Positions 25,607-34,480 of a DNA stretch of 64,000 nucleotides are shown here, piece by piece. The stretch is from Corynebacterium phocae (lineage in GTDB: Bacteria > Actinomycetota > Actinomycetes > Mycobacteriales > Mycobacteriaceae). Every line of letters starts with the position of its first letter. Position 1 is the stretch's first letter. The stretch lies in contig NZ_VXKJ01000030.1 in NCBI RefSeq assembly GCF_008693075.1, positions 165,757-229,756 on the forward strand. The letters run 5' to 3'. A program made the translations under genes and the position numbers. The notes under the pieces were generated by a model that searched no databases, was not told the DNA's origin, and was given only the letters and a program-made list of their open reading frames with translations.

Positions 25607-26590
25607 GTGTCTGTAATAACTGAGAAAATCAAGGTGGATTCCGCCTATATCGCCACCGTGTTGGGCACGGCGGATGAGAACCTGCGCGTGCTCAACAACT
25701 TAATTGACGCGGACTTATTCGCGCGCGGCACCACTGTCACGGTCACGGGCCCTGATTTTGAGGTTGCCCGCGCGGCAAAGGTGCTCGAGGAACTTGAGGC
25801 CATTGCGCGGCGCGGTCACGCGATTAGCACCGATACCGTCAAGCACACCGTGGACATGGTGGCCGTTGAGGCCCCGCAGTCTGTGTCCGCCGCGTTGGCG
25901 GCGGACATTGTGCGCCGCCGGGGCAAGACCGTGCGCCCTAAGACGGTGGGCCAATCCCAGTACGTCCAGGCCATCGATGACCACACGGTGGTCTTTGGCA
26001 TAGGCCCGGCTGGGTCTGGCAAGACTTACCTGGCGGTGGCTAAGGCGGTCCAGGCGCTGCAAAATAAGCAGGTAAGCCGGATTATCTTAACCCGCCCGGC
26101 GGTGGAGGCAGGGGAGCGTCTGGGATTTTTGCCGGGCACCTTAAATGACAAGATTGACCCTTACCTGCGCCCGCTTTATGACGCGCTGCGCGACATGTTA
26201 GACCCGGAGATGATCCCTAAGCTCATGGACGCCGGGATAATTGAGGTAGCCCCGCTGGCGTATATGCGCGGGCGCACCCTCAATGACGCTTTTGTGATTT
26301 TGGATGAGGCCCAAAACACCACCCCGGCGCAGATGAAGATGTTTTTGACCCGCCTGGGCTTTGGCTCCAAGGTTGTGGTCACCGGTGACATCAGCCAGGT
26401 GGACTTGCCGCGTGGCCAGGTCTCCGGCCTGCGGCTAGTGCGTGAAATCCTGGACGGGGTTGAAGACATGTACTTTGCTGACTTGGGCTCCCAGGACGTG
26501 GTGCGCCACCAGCTGGTGGGCCGGATTGTTAGTGCTTACGATAGGTTTGACGCCAAGCATGAGGCCGCCGCGCAACGGGAAGGAAAATAA
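25607..26590 (+). CDS. phoH: PhoH-like ATPase
   Basis: A 327-aa P-loop ATPase of the PhoH family, probably acting on RNA together with YbeY. Visible are an N-terminal KH-like region (residues ~20-80), Walker A IGPAGSGKTYLAVAKAV (near residue 135), TRPAVEAGERLGFLPG, and Walker B VILDEAQNTTPAQMKMFLTRLGFGSK with VTGDISQVDLP. The start is GTG at 25607. ybeY begins immediately after the stop. The rsmE-phoH-ybeY-era order is conserved in actinobacteria. Confidence 0.92.
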   Translation: MSVITEKIKVDSAYIATVLGTADENLRVLNNLIDADLFARGTTVTVTGPDFEVARAAKVLEELEAIARRGHAISTDTVKHTVDMVAVEAPQSVSAALAADIVRRRGKTVRPKTVGQSQYVQAIDDHTVVFGIGPAGSGKTYLAVAKAVQALQNKQVSRIILTRPAVEAGERLGFLPGTLNDKIDPYLRPLYDALRDMLDPEMIPKLMDAGIIEVAPLAYMRGRTLNDAFVILDEAQNTTPAQMKMFLTRLGFGSKVVVTGDISQVDLPRGQVSGLRLVREILDGVEDMYFADLGSQDVVRHQLVGRIVSAYDRFDAKHEAAAQREGK

Positions 26591-27205
26591 ATGGCTATTG
26601 AGTTCATCAATGAATCCGGCAACGCTTCCTTGAATGAGGAAATGCTCATTGACGTGGCCTCCTACGCGCTACGCGCCATGGATGTTAACCCGGATGTGGA
26701 GTGTTCTATCTCTGCGGTGGAAGAAGACGTCATAGCGGATTTGCATGTGCGCTGGATGGACCTGGAAGGCCCCACTGACGTGATGAGCTTTCCCATGGAT
26801 GAACTCACCCCGGGGGCTATGGGTTCTAGGCCCGACGCCCCGGATTTTGGGCCCGCCATGTTGGGCGATATCGTGCTGTGCCCCGACTTTGCCCAAAAGC
26901 AGGCCGACGCCGCCGGGCATTCCTTAAGCCACGAGCTGGCCTTGCTTACCGTCCACGGTTGCCTACACCTGCTGGGTTATGACCACGGCACTCCGGCCGA
27001 GGAAAAGGAGATGTTTGGCCTACAGAACGAGCTTTTGGCCAACTGGTATGACGACCTGAAGCAGCGCGGAGTTAAGTTTCAGCCCAAGCCCACTGGCCCC
27101 AAGGCTTTTCCCGATGCCGCCGAGCGCGCCGCGCTGGACAAGATTGTCCCCGGTGGTGGCGTGCCCGCCATCGCCGAACCCCGTAAGGCGCAGCCGGAGG
27201 ACTAG
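26591..27205 (+). CDS. ybeY: Endoribonuclease YbeY
   Basis: Metal-dependent RNase for rRNA 3'-end maturation and ribosome quality control. The catalytic zinc motif [20 protein letters not shown] (HX3HX5H) is intact, as is the [22 protein letters not shown] core. At 204 aa it is longer than the usual ~155. The extra C-terminal ~45 residues ([25 protein letters not shown]) are Pro/Ala-rich and probably disordered. It starts directly after phoH. Confidence 0.92.
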   Translation: MAIEFINESGNASLNEEMLIDVASYALRAMDVNPDVECSISAVEEDVIADLHVRWMDLEGPTDVMSFPMDELTPGAMGSRPDAPDFGPAMLGDIVLCPDFAQKQADAAGHSLSHELALLTVHGCLHLLGYDHGTPAEEKEMFGLQNELLANWYDDLKQRGVKFQPKPTGPKAFPDAAERAALDKIVPGGGVPAIAEPRKAQPED

Positions 27206-27296
27206 CCATCCCGCTCGCCGGTCAACCAGCCATCCGGAGGCGCACCTTCCCCGGAAACGTGTAATTGCCGGGAGAATCCGGGCATAATGGGAAGTC

Positions 27297-28145
27297 ATGA
27301 ACATTCTTTCCATTCAGTCCCACGTTGCATTTGGCCACGTGGGCAATTCTGCGGCAGTCTTTCCCCTCCAACGCGCCGGGCATGAGGTCTGGCCCGTCCA
27401 CACGGTGAACTTTTCCAATCACACCGGTTACGGGGATTGGGGCGGGCCGCTTATTCCGGCGGAGCAGGTAACTGAGATAGTCGATGGGATTGAGCGCCGT
27501 GGCGCCTTCCCGCGTATTGACGCGATTTTGTCCGGCTACCAGGGCGGGCCGGATATCGCAGGGGCCATTGTGGACGCGGTTGAGCGCATCAAGGAGGTGA
27601 ACCCGGACGCGCTTTACGCGTGCGACCCGGTGATGGGCAACGCTAAGTCTGGGTGCTTTGTCTCAGAGGCCATCCCGCCGCTGCTGCGCGAGAAGGTGGT
27701 GCCGGTAGCCGATATCATCACGCCTAACCAGTTTGAGCTGGGGTATCTCACCGGCGCGGAAACTGGGACGCTGGAGCAGACCTTGGCGGCCGCGGAAAAG
27801 GCTCAGGCGATGGGACCAAGCGTGGTACTAGTTACCTCAGTCTCCCGGCCGGAGACCCCGGAGGACACCCTGGAAATGCTGGCGGTGGACGGCCCTGACG
27901 CGTACCTGGTGGCCACCCCACGCCTGCCGTTCAAGCGCAACGGTTCCGGTGATGTTACCGCTGCTTTGTTTACCGGCCACTATGCCCGCACGCGGGACGC
28001 GCGTTCGGCGCTTGCGGCCACGGCGTCTTCGGTGTGGGACTTGTTAGACCTCACGCACCGGGAAGGCGCTGCGGAGCTGGAACTAATCAAGGCCCAGGAT
28101 TTCTTTGCTCATCCGCGCCTACAATTTGCGGTCACTAAGGTCTAA
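27297..28145 (+). CDS. pdxY: Pyridoxal/pyridoxamine kinase PdxY
   Basis: Phosphorylates B6 vitamers for PLP salvage. The 282-aa ribokinase-fold enzyme has the substrate motif SHVAFGHVGNSAAVFPLQRAGHEVWPVHTVNFSNHTGYGDW. The ATP site includes YACDPVMG and the catalytic Asp/anion hole FKRNGSGDVTAALF (GXGD). It lies between ybeY and era with gaps of 91 and 64 bp, so it seems to have its own promoter. In related genomes a CNNM gene usually sits at this place. Confidence 0.9.
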   Translation: MNILSIQSHVAFGHVGNSAAVFPLQRAGHEVWPVHTVNFSNHTGYGDWGGPLIPAEQVTEIVDGIERRGAFPRIDAILSGYQGGPDIAGAIVDAVERIKEVNPDALYACDPVMGNAKSGCFVSEAIPPLLREKVVPVADIITPNQFELGYLTGAETGTLEQTLAAAEKAQAMGPSVVLVTSVSRPETPEDTLEMLAVDGPDAYLVATPRLPFKRNGSGDVTAALFTGHYARTRDARSALAATASSVWDLLDLTHREGAAELELIKAQDFFAHPRLQFAVTKV

Positions 28146-28209
28146 AATCCCCGGTGAAACCGGCGTGAAGACCGAAAATCTGGCGCGTAGGGGGTAGTAT
28201 CTAGTCTTG

Positions 28210-29214
28210 ATGACTAAAGATTTCTTTGATTCCGCTTTCGCGGACCTGCCTGATGACGCAGCTGCCACCCCGACCCCGCACGATTATCGCCAGTTTGAGG
28301 ACGTCCCGGACGGCTTCCGCTCCGGGTTCGTGTCCTTTGTGGGCCGGCCTAATTCCGGTAAGTCCACGCTCACCAACGCGCTGGTAGGGCAGAAGATTGC
28401 CATTACCGCCAACCAGCCGGAAACCACGCGCCACCCCATTCGTGGTTTGGTGCACCGCCCGGACGCCCAGATTGTGGTCGTGGATACCCCGGGCCTGCAC
28501 CGGCCGCGGACTCTTTTGGGTGAGCGCCTCAATGACATTGTCAAGGACACGTACGCGGATGTTGACGTGATTGGTTTGACCATCCCGGCTGATGAGAAAC
28601 TTGGCCCTGGTGACCGCTGGATTCTAGACAACGTGCGCAAGGTGGTCCCTAACACCAAGATCATTGGGATTGTGACCAAGCTGGATAAGGCCGGCAAGGA
28701 TCAGATTGGTGCCCAGCTCATTGAGCTGCATTCTTTGCTCAGCGAGCAGGATGACAACGCGGTGGTCATTCCGGTCTCCGCTAAGGAAGGGGTGCAGCTG
28801 GAGGAGCTTGTGGAGGAAATCAAGCTCGCGCTGCCGGAGGGCCCTAAGTTCTACCCGGATGGCCACGTGACAGACGAGCAGGAAGAAAAGCGAATCGCGG
28901 AGCTTATCCGCGAGGCCGCGTTGGCGGGGCTCAAAGATGAGCTCCCGCATTCCGTTGCCGTGGAGATCGATGAGATGTTGCCGGATCCAGAGCGCAAGGG
29001 CGTGCTCAATATCCACGCCATCATGTACTTGGAGCGCCCCGGCCAGCAGCGGATTATTGAGGGCAAGGATGGTCGCCGTTTCACGCGGATTGTGGGCACT
29101 GCCCGCAAAGAAATCATGGCCTTGTTGGACCGCAATGTCTTCCTTGATCTGCGTATCAAGGTGTTAAAGAACTGGCAGCAGGATCCTAAGCACCTGGGCC
29201 GCTTGGGCTTCTAG
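28210..29214 (+). CDS. era: GTPase Era
   Basis: Essential GTPase that binds 16S rRNA and helps 30S assembly. The ATG at 28210 gives 334 aa. G motifs are present: G1 FVGRPNSGKST, G3 VDTPGLHRP, G4 VTKLDKAG, G5 VSAKEG. The C-terminal KH domain ends in FTRIVGTARKEIMALLDRNVFLDLRIKVLKNW. The ~30-residue N-terminal extension rich in Asp/Pro is common in corynebacterial Era. recO follows 5 bp after the stop. Confidence 0.94.
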   Translation: MTKDFFDSAFADLPDDAAATPTPHDYRQFEDVPDGFRSGFVSFVGRPNSGKSTLTNALVGQKIAITANQPETTRHPIRGLVHRPDAQIVVVDTPGLHRPRTLLGERLNDIVKDTYADVDVIGLTIPADEKLGPGDRWILDNVRKVVPNTKIIGIVTKLDKAGKDQIGAQLIELHSLLSEQDDNAVVIPVSAKEGVQLEELVEEIKLALPEGPKFYPDGHVTDEQEEKRIAELIREAALAGLKDELPHSVAVEIDEMLPDPERKGVLNIHAIMYLERPGQQRIIEGKDGRRFTRIVGTARKEIMALLDRNVFLDLRIKVLKNWQQDPKHLGRLGF

Positions 29215-29219
29215 GGTCC

Positions 29220-29939
29220 GTGGCTAGGCCAACGGTTCATGATCGCGCGGTGGTCATCCGGTCTTATGACTTTGGGGAGGCTGACCGCGTTATCGTGTTG
29301 CTCACGCGCAACCATGGCCTGGTTAGGGGGGTTGCCAAGGGTGTGCGGCGCGCCAAGTCTCGCTTTGGCTCGCGCCTGCAGCCTTTTGTGGATCTGGATG
29401 TCATGCTTTATCCGGGGCGCAGTCTGTTTACCATTACGCAGGCAGATACCGTGGGTTACTTTGGCGCGGCCATTATTGATGATTATGAGCGCTACGCTGC
29501 GGCGTGCGCGGTGCTGGAAACCGCAGAGCGCCTAGCCCAGGCCGGAAATGATGAAGACCCCTTCTTCTACCACGCCATTGTTGCGGCGCTGGAAAAGCTG
29601 CAAACCGGTGACCCCAACCAGATTGTGGACGCGTTTATTCTGCAGGCTTTGACCCATTCGGGCTGGGCTCCTAGTCTTTTTGATTGCGCCCAGTGCGGCA
29701 AACCGGGGCCCCATCATGCCTTTCATCCGGCGGTGGGTGGGGCGGTGTGTCACTTGTGCCGGCCACCGGGGGCAGCGGAGGTGGACCCGGAGACCCTTCA
29801 CCACTTGTGGTTGATTGCGCACGGGCATGCTTCTTCTCCTACGCCGTCGCAGGCGGCGGAGGCTCACCGGCTGACGCGCGCCCACTTGCAGTGGCACGTG
29901 GAGCGCAAGGTTACCGCGCTTTACGTCATGGATCAGTAG
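29220..29939 (+). CDS. recO: DNA repair protein RecO
   Basis: Recombination mediator acting with RecR to load RecA on SSB-coated DNA. The 239-aa protein from a GTG start has the N-terminal OB fold ([37 protein letters not shown]). A helical domain and a C-terminal zinc-finger ([28 protein letters not shown]) follow. All four Cys are present. It is 5 bp from era and 10 bp from uppS, so the three are co-transcribed. Confidence 0.93.
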   Translation: MARPTVHDRAVVIRSYDFGEADRVIVLLTRNHGLVRGVAKGVRRAKSRFGSRLQPFVDLDVMLYPGRSLFTITQADTVGYFGAAIIDDYERYAAACAVLETAERLAQAGNDEDPFFYHAIVAALEKLQTGDPNQIVDAFILQALTHSGWAPSLFDCAQCGKPGPHHAFHPAVGGAVCHLCRPPGAAEVDPETLHHLWLIAHGHASSPTPSQAAEAHRLTRAHLQWHVERKVTALYVMDQ

Positions 29940-29949
29940 TATTAGATCC

Positions 29950-30702
29950 GTGATTACGCCAGACCCAAACAGAGTTCTTAATCCGCCCGCTATCCCCAAG
30001 GAGTTCATTCCTCGCCATGTGGCGTTGGTGATGGACGGCAATGGGCGCTGGGCGCAGGAGCGCGGCATGGAGCGCACGGAGGGCCACAAGCGCGGTGAGG
30101 CGGTCTTGTTGGAGATTGTGGACGCGTGCTTGGCCATGGGCATTCCGTATTTGTCTGCGTACGCCTTTTCCACGGAGAACTGGCGCCGCCGCCCGGCGGA
30201 GGTGCGCTTTTTAATGGGCTTTAACCGTGATGTGCTGCGCCGCCAGCGGGAGTGGCTTAATGAACGCGGGGTGAAGGTGGTGTGGGTCGGACGCCGTCCC
30301 AGGTTGTGGCGCTCGGTTATTAAGGAACTAGAAACCGCTCAGGAGCTGACAAAGAACAACACGCGGATGACCCTTGCTATGTGTGTTAATTACGGCGGTA
30401 GGGCAGAGGTTGTCGATGCCGTCCGGGATATCGCCGCCAAAGCCGCTTCCGGTGAACTTTCCCCGCAGTCTATTTCTGAAAAGACTATCTCCCAGTTCCT
30501 CTACGATCCGCAGATGCCGGACGTGGATTTGTTCTTGCGGCCCTCGGGGGAAAAGCGTACGTCCAACTTCTTGTTGTGGCAGTCCGCGTACGCGGAGATG
30601 GTTTATCAAGACAAGCTGTTCCCGGATTTCACGCCGGAAGATCTTTTTGCTGCGGTGGAAGAATACGCCCGGCGCGACCGCCGCTTTGGCGGCACAAAGT
30701 AG
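29950..30702 (+). CDS. uppS: Cis-prenyl diphosphate synthase (UppS, decaprenyl type)
   Basis: Extends farnesyl-PP with IPP in cis to make the polyprenyl carrier lipid for peptidoglycan and arabinogalactan. The 250-aa protein has the catalytic P-loop [25 protein letters not shown], the [17 protein letters not shown] segment and the C-terminal [37 protein letters not shown]. All are complete. The start is GTG at 29950. It ends the era-recO-uppS operon and shares the isoprenoid pathway with idi upstream in the window. Confidence 0.93.
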   Translation: MITPDPNRVLNPPAIPKEFIPRHVALVMDGNGRWAQERGMERTEGHKRGEAVLLEIVDACLAMGIPYLSAYAFSTENWRRRPAEVRFLMGFNRDVLRRQREWLNERGVKVVWVGRRPRLWRSVIKELETAQELTKNNTRMTLAMCVNYGGRAEVVDAVRDIAAKAASGELSPQSISEKTISQFLYDPQMPDVDLFLRPSGEKRTSNFLLWQSAYAEMVYQDKLFPDFTPEDLFAAVEEYARRDRRFGGTK

Positions 30703-30762
30703 GGTTTCTTGAACCACCCGCGCGCCTGGAAGTCTTCGGGCGCGGCGGTGGTGCGCGGCTGC

Positions 30763-30811
30763 GGTGACCCAGTGACGCGGTGACCCAGTGACGCGGGTAA
30801 CCCAGTGACGC
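30763..30811. repeat. Three copies of a 16-17-bp tandem repeat
   Basis: GGTGACCCAGTGACGC is at 30763-30778 and 30779-30794, with a third copy (GGTAACCCAGTGACGC) at 30796-30811. The array lies between the uppS stop and the terminator. Confidence 0.85.
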
Positions 30812-30834
30812 GGTGGCGGCACCAAAAACAAGTA

Positions 30835-30872
30835 GACGAGTCCCCAAACCTACTTAGGTTTGGGGACTCGTC
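30835..30872. terminator. Strong terminator between convergent uppS and zur
   Basis: A perfect 17-bp stem (30835-30851 with 30856-30872, arms GACGAGTCCCCAAACCT and its complement) closes a 4-nt loop. On the minus strand it is followed by TACTTGTTTTTGG, a T-rich tract, so it best fits ending the znr-zur transcript. It could also stop readthrough from uppS. Confidence 0.9.
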
Positions 30873-30978
30873 CGCAACATCTGCGCTCAGGGCCCTTCCT
30901 GGCCTTCACATCTACGTTAAAACGCAGGATAATGACCAGGCGCTTTGGCGGAAACAGGCCGGCTGCTTGCCTGGAAGG

Positions 30979-31410
30979 CTAGGACTTGGGTGCGGTCTTG
31001 AGCTTGGTCTGGCAGCTACCGCAGACACCAAAGATTTCCGCGTCATGGCCGGTGAGCTCAAATCCGTGCTGCTCAGAGATGCTTTTTGCCCACTCCTCGA
31101 TGGGGCCGCCATCAACTTCCTCCGTGCGCCCGCAGCGAATACACACCAGGTGGTGGTGATGGTGGAGGGAGTCGCAGTGGCGGTACAGGGTTTCGCCGCT
31201 GGGCATGTGGAGTGCGTCAACGGCGTCAATCTCAGAAAGGGATTGGAGGGTACGGTAAACCGTGGTCAGGCCTACCTTCGCCTCCTTAACCTGGAGGGCA
31301 TTGTAGATGTCTTTCGCAGAGGCAAAGTTATCAAAGTCGCGCAAAACTTTGATGACCGCGGTGCGTTGCCGGGTGTTCCGTGCTCCTAGCTTAGGAATTT
31401 TCTGCTGCAT
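30979..31410 (-). CDS. zur: Zinc uptake regulator, Fur family
   Basis: Zinc-responsive repressor, 143 aa. Fur-family winged helix (RNTRQRTAVIKVLRDFDNFASAKDIYNALQ; VGLTTVYRTLQSLSEIDAVDAL) with the metal-rich region CDSLHHHHHLVCIRCGRTEEVDGG and the C-terminal CGSCQ structural zinc pair. The pairing with an ArsR-type zinc sensor gene just upstream matches the znr-zur unit of C. glutamicum, which controls zinc importers and exporters. It lies 57 bp after the ArsR-type gene on the same strand. Confidence 0.93.
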   Translation of the reverse strand: MQQKIPKLGARNTRQRTAVIKVLRDFDNFASAKDIYNALQVKEAKVGLTTVYRTLQSLSEIDAVDALHMPSGETLYRHCDSLHHHHHLVCIRCGRTEEVDGGPIEEWAKSISEQHGFELTGHDAEIFGVCGSCQTKLKTAPKS

Positions 31411-31467
31411 GAAGTAGAGATTACCTTAAATATCCCTAGTAAGCGGGGAGAAGTGGTGGCCTAACTT

Positions 31468-31773
31468 CTAAGAGTTGAGCTCCTCATGCAGCTTGGAGGC
31501 GGTTTGGATGAGCTTTATAGCCTTGGGCGTGGACAAAGTGTAGATAACTTCGCGGCCGGAGCGCTCTGACTGTACCAGCCCTGAAGACTTCAGTACGCGC
31601 AAGTGCTGGCTAATCAGGGGTTGTGATTTTTCCAATTTGGAAACCAGCTCATGGACAAAGTGCCCGCGTTCAGCGAGCAAAACGAGGATGCGTAGACGCA
31701 AAGGTGAATCAAGTGAGCTGAAAAGGATTTCGGCTGCATCTAGTTCGGTGGGGGTTGGGGCAATGCTAGGCAT
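31468..31773 (-). CDS. znr: ArsR/SmtB-family metal-sensing regulator (Znr-like)
   Basis: A 101-aa winged-helix repressor: LRILVLLAERGHFVHELVSKLEKSQPLISQHLRVLKSSGLVQSERSGREVIYTLS is the full ArsR HTH and wing. The C-terminal helix IKLIQTASKLHEEL would dimerise. The upstream partner of zur in corynebacteria is thought to respond to excess zinc. No Cys is present, so metal binding, if any, would use His/Asp/Glu. Symbol by synteny. Confidence 0.85.
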   Translation of the reverse strand: MPSIAPTPTELDAAEILFSSLDSPLRLRILVLLAERGHFVHELVSKLEKSQPLISQHLRVLKSSGLVQSERSGREVIYTLSTPKAIKLIQTASKLHEELNS

Positions 31774-32117
31774 TAGTGTGTCCTCTCTAAATCAGTGTTA
31801 ATAGCTAGTGTAGCGCAGGCTATTTCAAAAAACCCACGGTAATAGCTGGGAGTTGGCTGATTACCAAATAAATTTTTCATGTGCAGTCTTCTTTTCGAAA
31901 ATGCCAGGTAGACAAGTCTCCCAATTCGAAAATATTTTCTTGGTGGGAAGTCTGTCAAATCGTGAGCATTTTAGCCGAGGTAAATATGTCCCCAGCGTGC
32001 CTTTGGCTACGTGCTCACGCTAGGATAGAAGACGCATTTACTGTACATCTCGCGGGTCTTTGGATTGCAATCGGAGATCCGCGAGTTCGAATTACTTCCG
32101 AGGAGTCTTTTAATCTC
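31774..32117. other. Divergent znr/glyS control region
   Basis: A 344-bp gap between divergent genes. On the znr side AATAGC (31800-31805) and GCTATT (31819-31824) form an inverted repeat near a -10-like region, a possible self-regulatory site. On the glyS side a -10-like TAGGAT lies at 32021-32026, followed by a long hairpin and an AGGAG ribosome site about 10 nt before the glyS ATG. No gene is seen. Confidence 0.4.
32049..32085 (+). promoter_or_regulatory. Long hairpin in glyS leader
   Basis: CTCGCGGGTCT (32049-32059) pairs with AGATCCGCGAG (32075-32085) with one G-U pair. The loop holds a second mini-palindrome, GATTGCAATC. It ends 32 nt before the glyS start, and no T-run follows, so it is not a terminator. 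No T-box (AGGGTGGNACCGCG) or glycine-riboswitch consensus is present. Confidence 0.45.
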
Positions 32118-33497
32118 ATGGCATCTGTCATTGATACCGTAGTAAACCTGTGTAAGCGCCGTGGACTGGTCTACCAAGCTGGTGAAATCTACGGCGGCTC
32201 CCGCTCCGCTTGGGACTACGGCCCGCTAGGCGTAGAGCTGAAAGAAAACATCAAGCGTCAGTGGTGGCGCCACATGGTGCAGTCCCGCGACGACGTTGTA
32301 GGTGTTGACACCTCCGTCATCCAGCCGCGCCAGGTGTGGGTGTCCTCCGGCCACGTTGAGGTATTCACGGACCCGCTGGTGGAGTCCCTCTACACTCACA
32401 AGCGCTACCGCGCGGACCACTTGCTAGAAGCCTATGAAGAAAAGCATGGCCACGCCCCAGAAAACGGTCTGGCTGACATCAATGACCCGGAAACCGGTCA
32501 GCCCGGCAATTGGACCGAACCCCGCGCTTTCTCCGGCTTGCTCAAGACCTACCTGGGCCCGGTGGATGACAAAGAAGGTTTGCACTACCTGCGCCCGGAG
32601 ACGGCACAGGGTATCTTTGTGAACTTCAAAAATGTCTTGACCTCCGCGCGTATTAAGCCCCCGTTCGGTATCGCTAACATCGGCAAGTCTTTCCGCAATG
32701 AGATCACCCCGGGCAACTTCATCTTCCGCACCCGCGAGTTCGAGCAGATGGAGATGGAGTTCTTTGTCAAGCCTGGTGAGGATGAGCAGTGGCACCAATA
32801 CTGGATTGATGACCGTTACAACTGGTACGTGGACTTGGGCATCAAGGAAGAAAACCTGCGCCTTTATGAGCACCCCAAGGAAAAGCTTTCCCACTACTCC
32901 AAGCGCACCGTGGACGTGGAATACGCCTTCGGTTTCACCGGCTCCAAGTGGGGTGAGCTAGAGGGCGTTGCCAACCGCACCGACTATGACCTGCGCGTGC
33001 ATTCTGAAGGCTCTGGTGAGGACCTTAGCTACTTTGACCAGACCACCAACGAGCGTTGGATTCCTTACGTGATTGAGCCGGCCGCCGGCCTGGGCCGTTC
33101 CATGATGGCCTTCCTGGTGGACGCCTATGATGAGGAAGAGGTTCCCAACGCCAAGGGTGGCGTGGACAAGCGCGTGGTTCTGCGCCTGGACCGCCGCTTG
33201 GCACCAGTCAAGGTTGCTGTGCTGCCCTTGTCGAAGAAGGAAGAGCTGTCCACCCCGGCCCGTGAGCTGGCCGCCAAGCTGCGCAAGCTGTGGAACGTGG
33301 AGTTTGACGCCTCTGGCGCCATTGGCCGCCGTTACCGCCGCCAGGATGAAATTGGTACTCCGTTCTGCGTCACCGTGGACTTTGACACCTTGGAGGACAA
33401 CGCCGTGACGGTGCGCGAGCGCGACACCATGGAGCAAGAGCGCGTCAAGCTTGACGAGCTAGAGGCTTACCTGGCCGCCCGTCTGGCGGGCTGCTAA
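32118..33497 (+). CDS. glyS: Glycyl-tRNA synthetase (single-chain, dimeric type)
   Basis: Charges tRNA-Gly. The start at ATG 32118 ([19 protein letters not shown]) gives 459 aa, normal for the alpha2-type class II enzyme. Motifs: [23 protein letters not shown], motif 2 [26 protein letters not shown], motif 3 [14 protein letters not shown], and the C-terminal anticodon domain ([45 protein letters not shown]). The next gene's ATG overlaps its stop, suggesting coupling. Confidence 0.94.
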   Translation: MASVIDTVVNLCKRRGLVYQAGEIYGGSRSAWDYGPLGVELKENIKRQWWRHMVQSRDDVVGVDTSVIQPRQVWVSSGHVEVFTDPLVESLYTHKRYRADHLLEAYEEKHGHAPENGLADINDPETGQPGNWTEPRAFSGLLKTYLGPVDDKEGLHYLRPETAQGIFVNFKNVLTSARIKPPFGIANIGKSFRNEITPGNFIFRTREFEQMEMEFFVKPGEDEQWHQYWIDDRYNWYVDLGIKEENLRLYEHPKEKLSHYSKRTVDVEYAFGFTGSKWGELEGVANRTDYDLRVHSEGSGEDLSYFDQTTNERWIPYVIEPAAGLGRSMMAFLVDAYDEEEVPNAKGGVDKRVVLRLDRRLAPVKVAVLPLSKKEELSTPARELAAKLRKLWNVEFDASGAIGRRYRRQDEIGTPFCVTVDFDTLEDNAVTVRERDTMEQERVKLDELEAYLAARLAGC

Positions 33498-34003
33498 TGC
33501 ACTACACCAGCTGGGACCGCAGTAAGGTCGAGGAACCGGTGTTGCTCATCGAGGACGGTCCGGAGGACCTAGCCGTCTTTGGTCAGGACGTAGCCTCCGT
33601 GGGACAAGAGTCCTGGAGCCTGGACGTCAGGGACCAGGAAGGTGCCACCGCCACTTCGTCCACGGGCGCGGTCTACAGCCTTCCGGGCAACTTTGGCCGG
33701 GATAAGCGCCTGCACGCCAACGTCAACGGTACCGGGTACGTCTTTGTCAACGAGACCGGCGCCGAGTGGATAATTGATGATGAGGCCAGTCAGAAGGTTG
33801 CCCAGTTTTGCGGCAAAAATTCCGGGGTGCGCAAGGCCATCCTGGAATTTGAGGGCCAGGCCAGCATCCCCACTGACCACATCGTGGCGCTTAGCTGGTT
33901 TGCGCGCCTCGTCTTGGAAGAAAAGGTAGAAAAATCCTCAACAGCGGTCATAGTCTCTTTGGTTCTGGCGTCAATAGTGGCCCTGCTGGCCTTTTTTGTC
34001 TAG
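33497..34003 (+). CDS. Hypothetical tail-anchored protein
   Basis: A 168-aa product whose ATG overlaps the glyS stop by 1 bp. The body (~1-140) is soluble and acidic and has a beta-strand pattern with aromatic residues (AVYSLPGNFGRDKRLHANVNGTGYVFVNE). The last 20 residues are a membrane helix (TAVIVSLVLASIVALLAFFV) ending at the C-terminus. This would anchor the soluble domain on the cytoplasmic face. No family is recognised. Its topic words resemble the next gene (DWRGRD/LDPQGREVALF-like motifs), but I cannot show homology. Confidence 0.7.
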   Translation: MHYTSWDRSKVEEPVLLIEDGPEDLAVFGQDVASVGQESWSLDVRDQEGATATSSTGAVYSLPGNFGRDKRLHANVNGTGYVFVNETGAEWIIDDEASQKVAQFCGKNSGVRKAILEFEGQASIPTDHIVALSWFARLVLEEKVEKSSTAVIVSLVLASIVALLAFFV

Positions 34004-34039
34004 GACTCACCCCGGTAGTTAGCATCCAGGTAGTTAGCA

Positions 34040-34480
34040 ATGAGCAGTGAAGTGTGGACGTGGCGGGACAACGTCTTGTTAGACCCCCAGGGGCGTGAGG
34101 TTGCGCTGTTTCGTTCCGGGGTCATCCACATGGGGATCCACCACATCTTGACTGAAATTCAGCGTTCAGAGATGAAGCTGGCCATTGCCGCTACTACCTC
34201 GAAGGGGGAGGTCTTCTCCTTGGCCCAGGACGGCTTTTCCATTGGCCGCCTCTCCGCCAATTGCGGGGGCCGCCGCTACCGGCTTGACCGCGTGCACCGT
34301 TTCCGCCGCGAACGCCTGCTCAAAGATTCAGAAGGCCACGCTTTTGCCCGGACCTGCCCGGCGGGGGCTAGCCTGGAGGTGTTTGATCACCCCCAGGACT
34401 GCGCCGTCCCGGATCTCGATTTCATATTCTTGACCTGGGCCTGCAAGGAAGCCGATAACCCCACGCGGCTCTACACCTAG
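34040..34480 (+). CDS. Hypothetical protein, LURP1/tubby-like beta fold possible
   Basis: A 146-aa protein starting MSSEVWTWRDNVLLDPQGREVALF. It is beta-rich with GGRRYRLDRVHRFRRERLLKDSEGHAFAR, a pattern of alternating short strands that resembles a tubby/LURP-type barrel, but this is a weak impression. No membrane helix. It lies 36 bp after the tail-anchored gene and is convergent with the TPM gene, overlapping its 3' end by 4 bp. Confidence 0.65.
   Translation: MSSEVWTWRDNVLLDPQGREVALFRSGVIHMGIHHILTEIQRSEMKLAIAATTSKGEVFSLAQDGFSIGRLSANCGGRRYRLDRVHRFRRERLLKDSEGHAFARTCPAGASLEVFDHPQDCAVPDLDFIFLTWACKEADNPTRLYT

Noticed and set aside
32000..32117. T-box or glycine riboswitch in the glyS leader
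   Set aside because: The conserved T-box and glycine-aptamer sequences are absent; only a hairpin is seen.
31881..32117. 79-residue N-terminal extension of glyS
   Set aside because: The upstream frame covers the divergent promoter region and hairpin; the family starts at MASVIDTVV with a good ribosome site.
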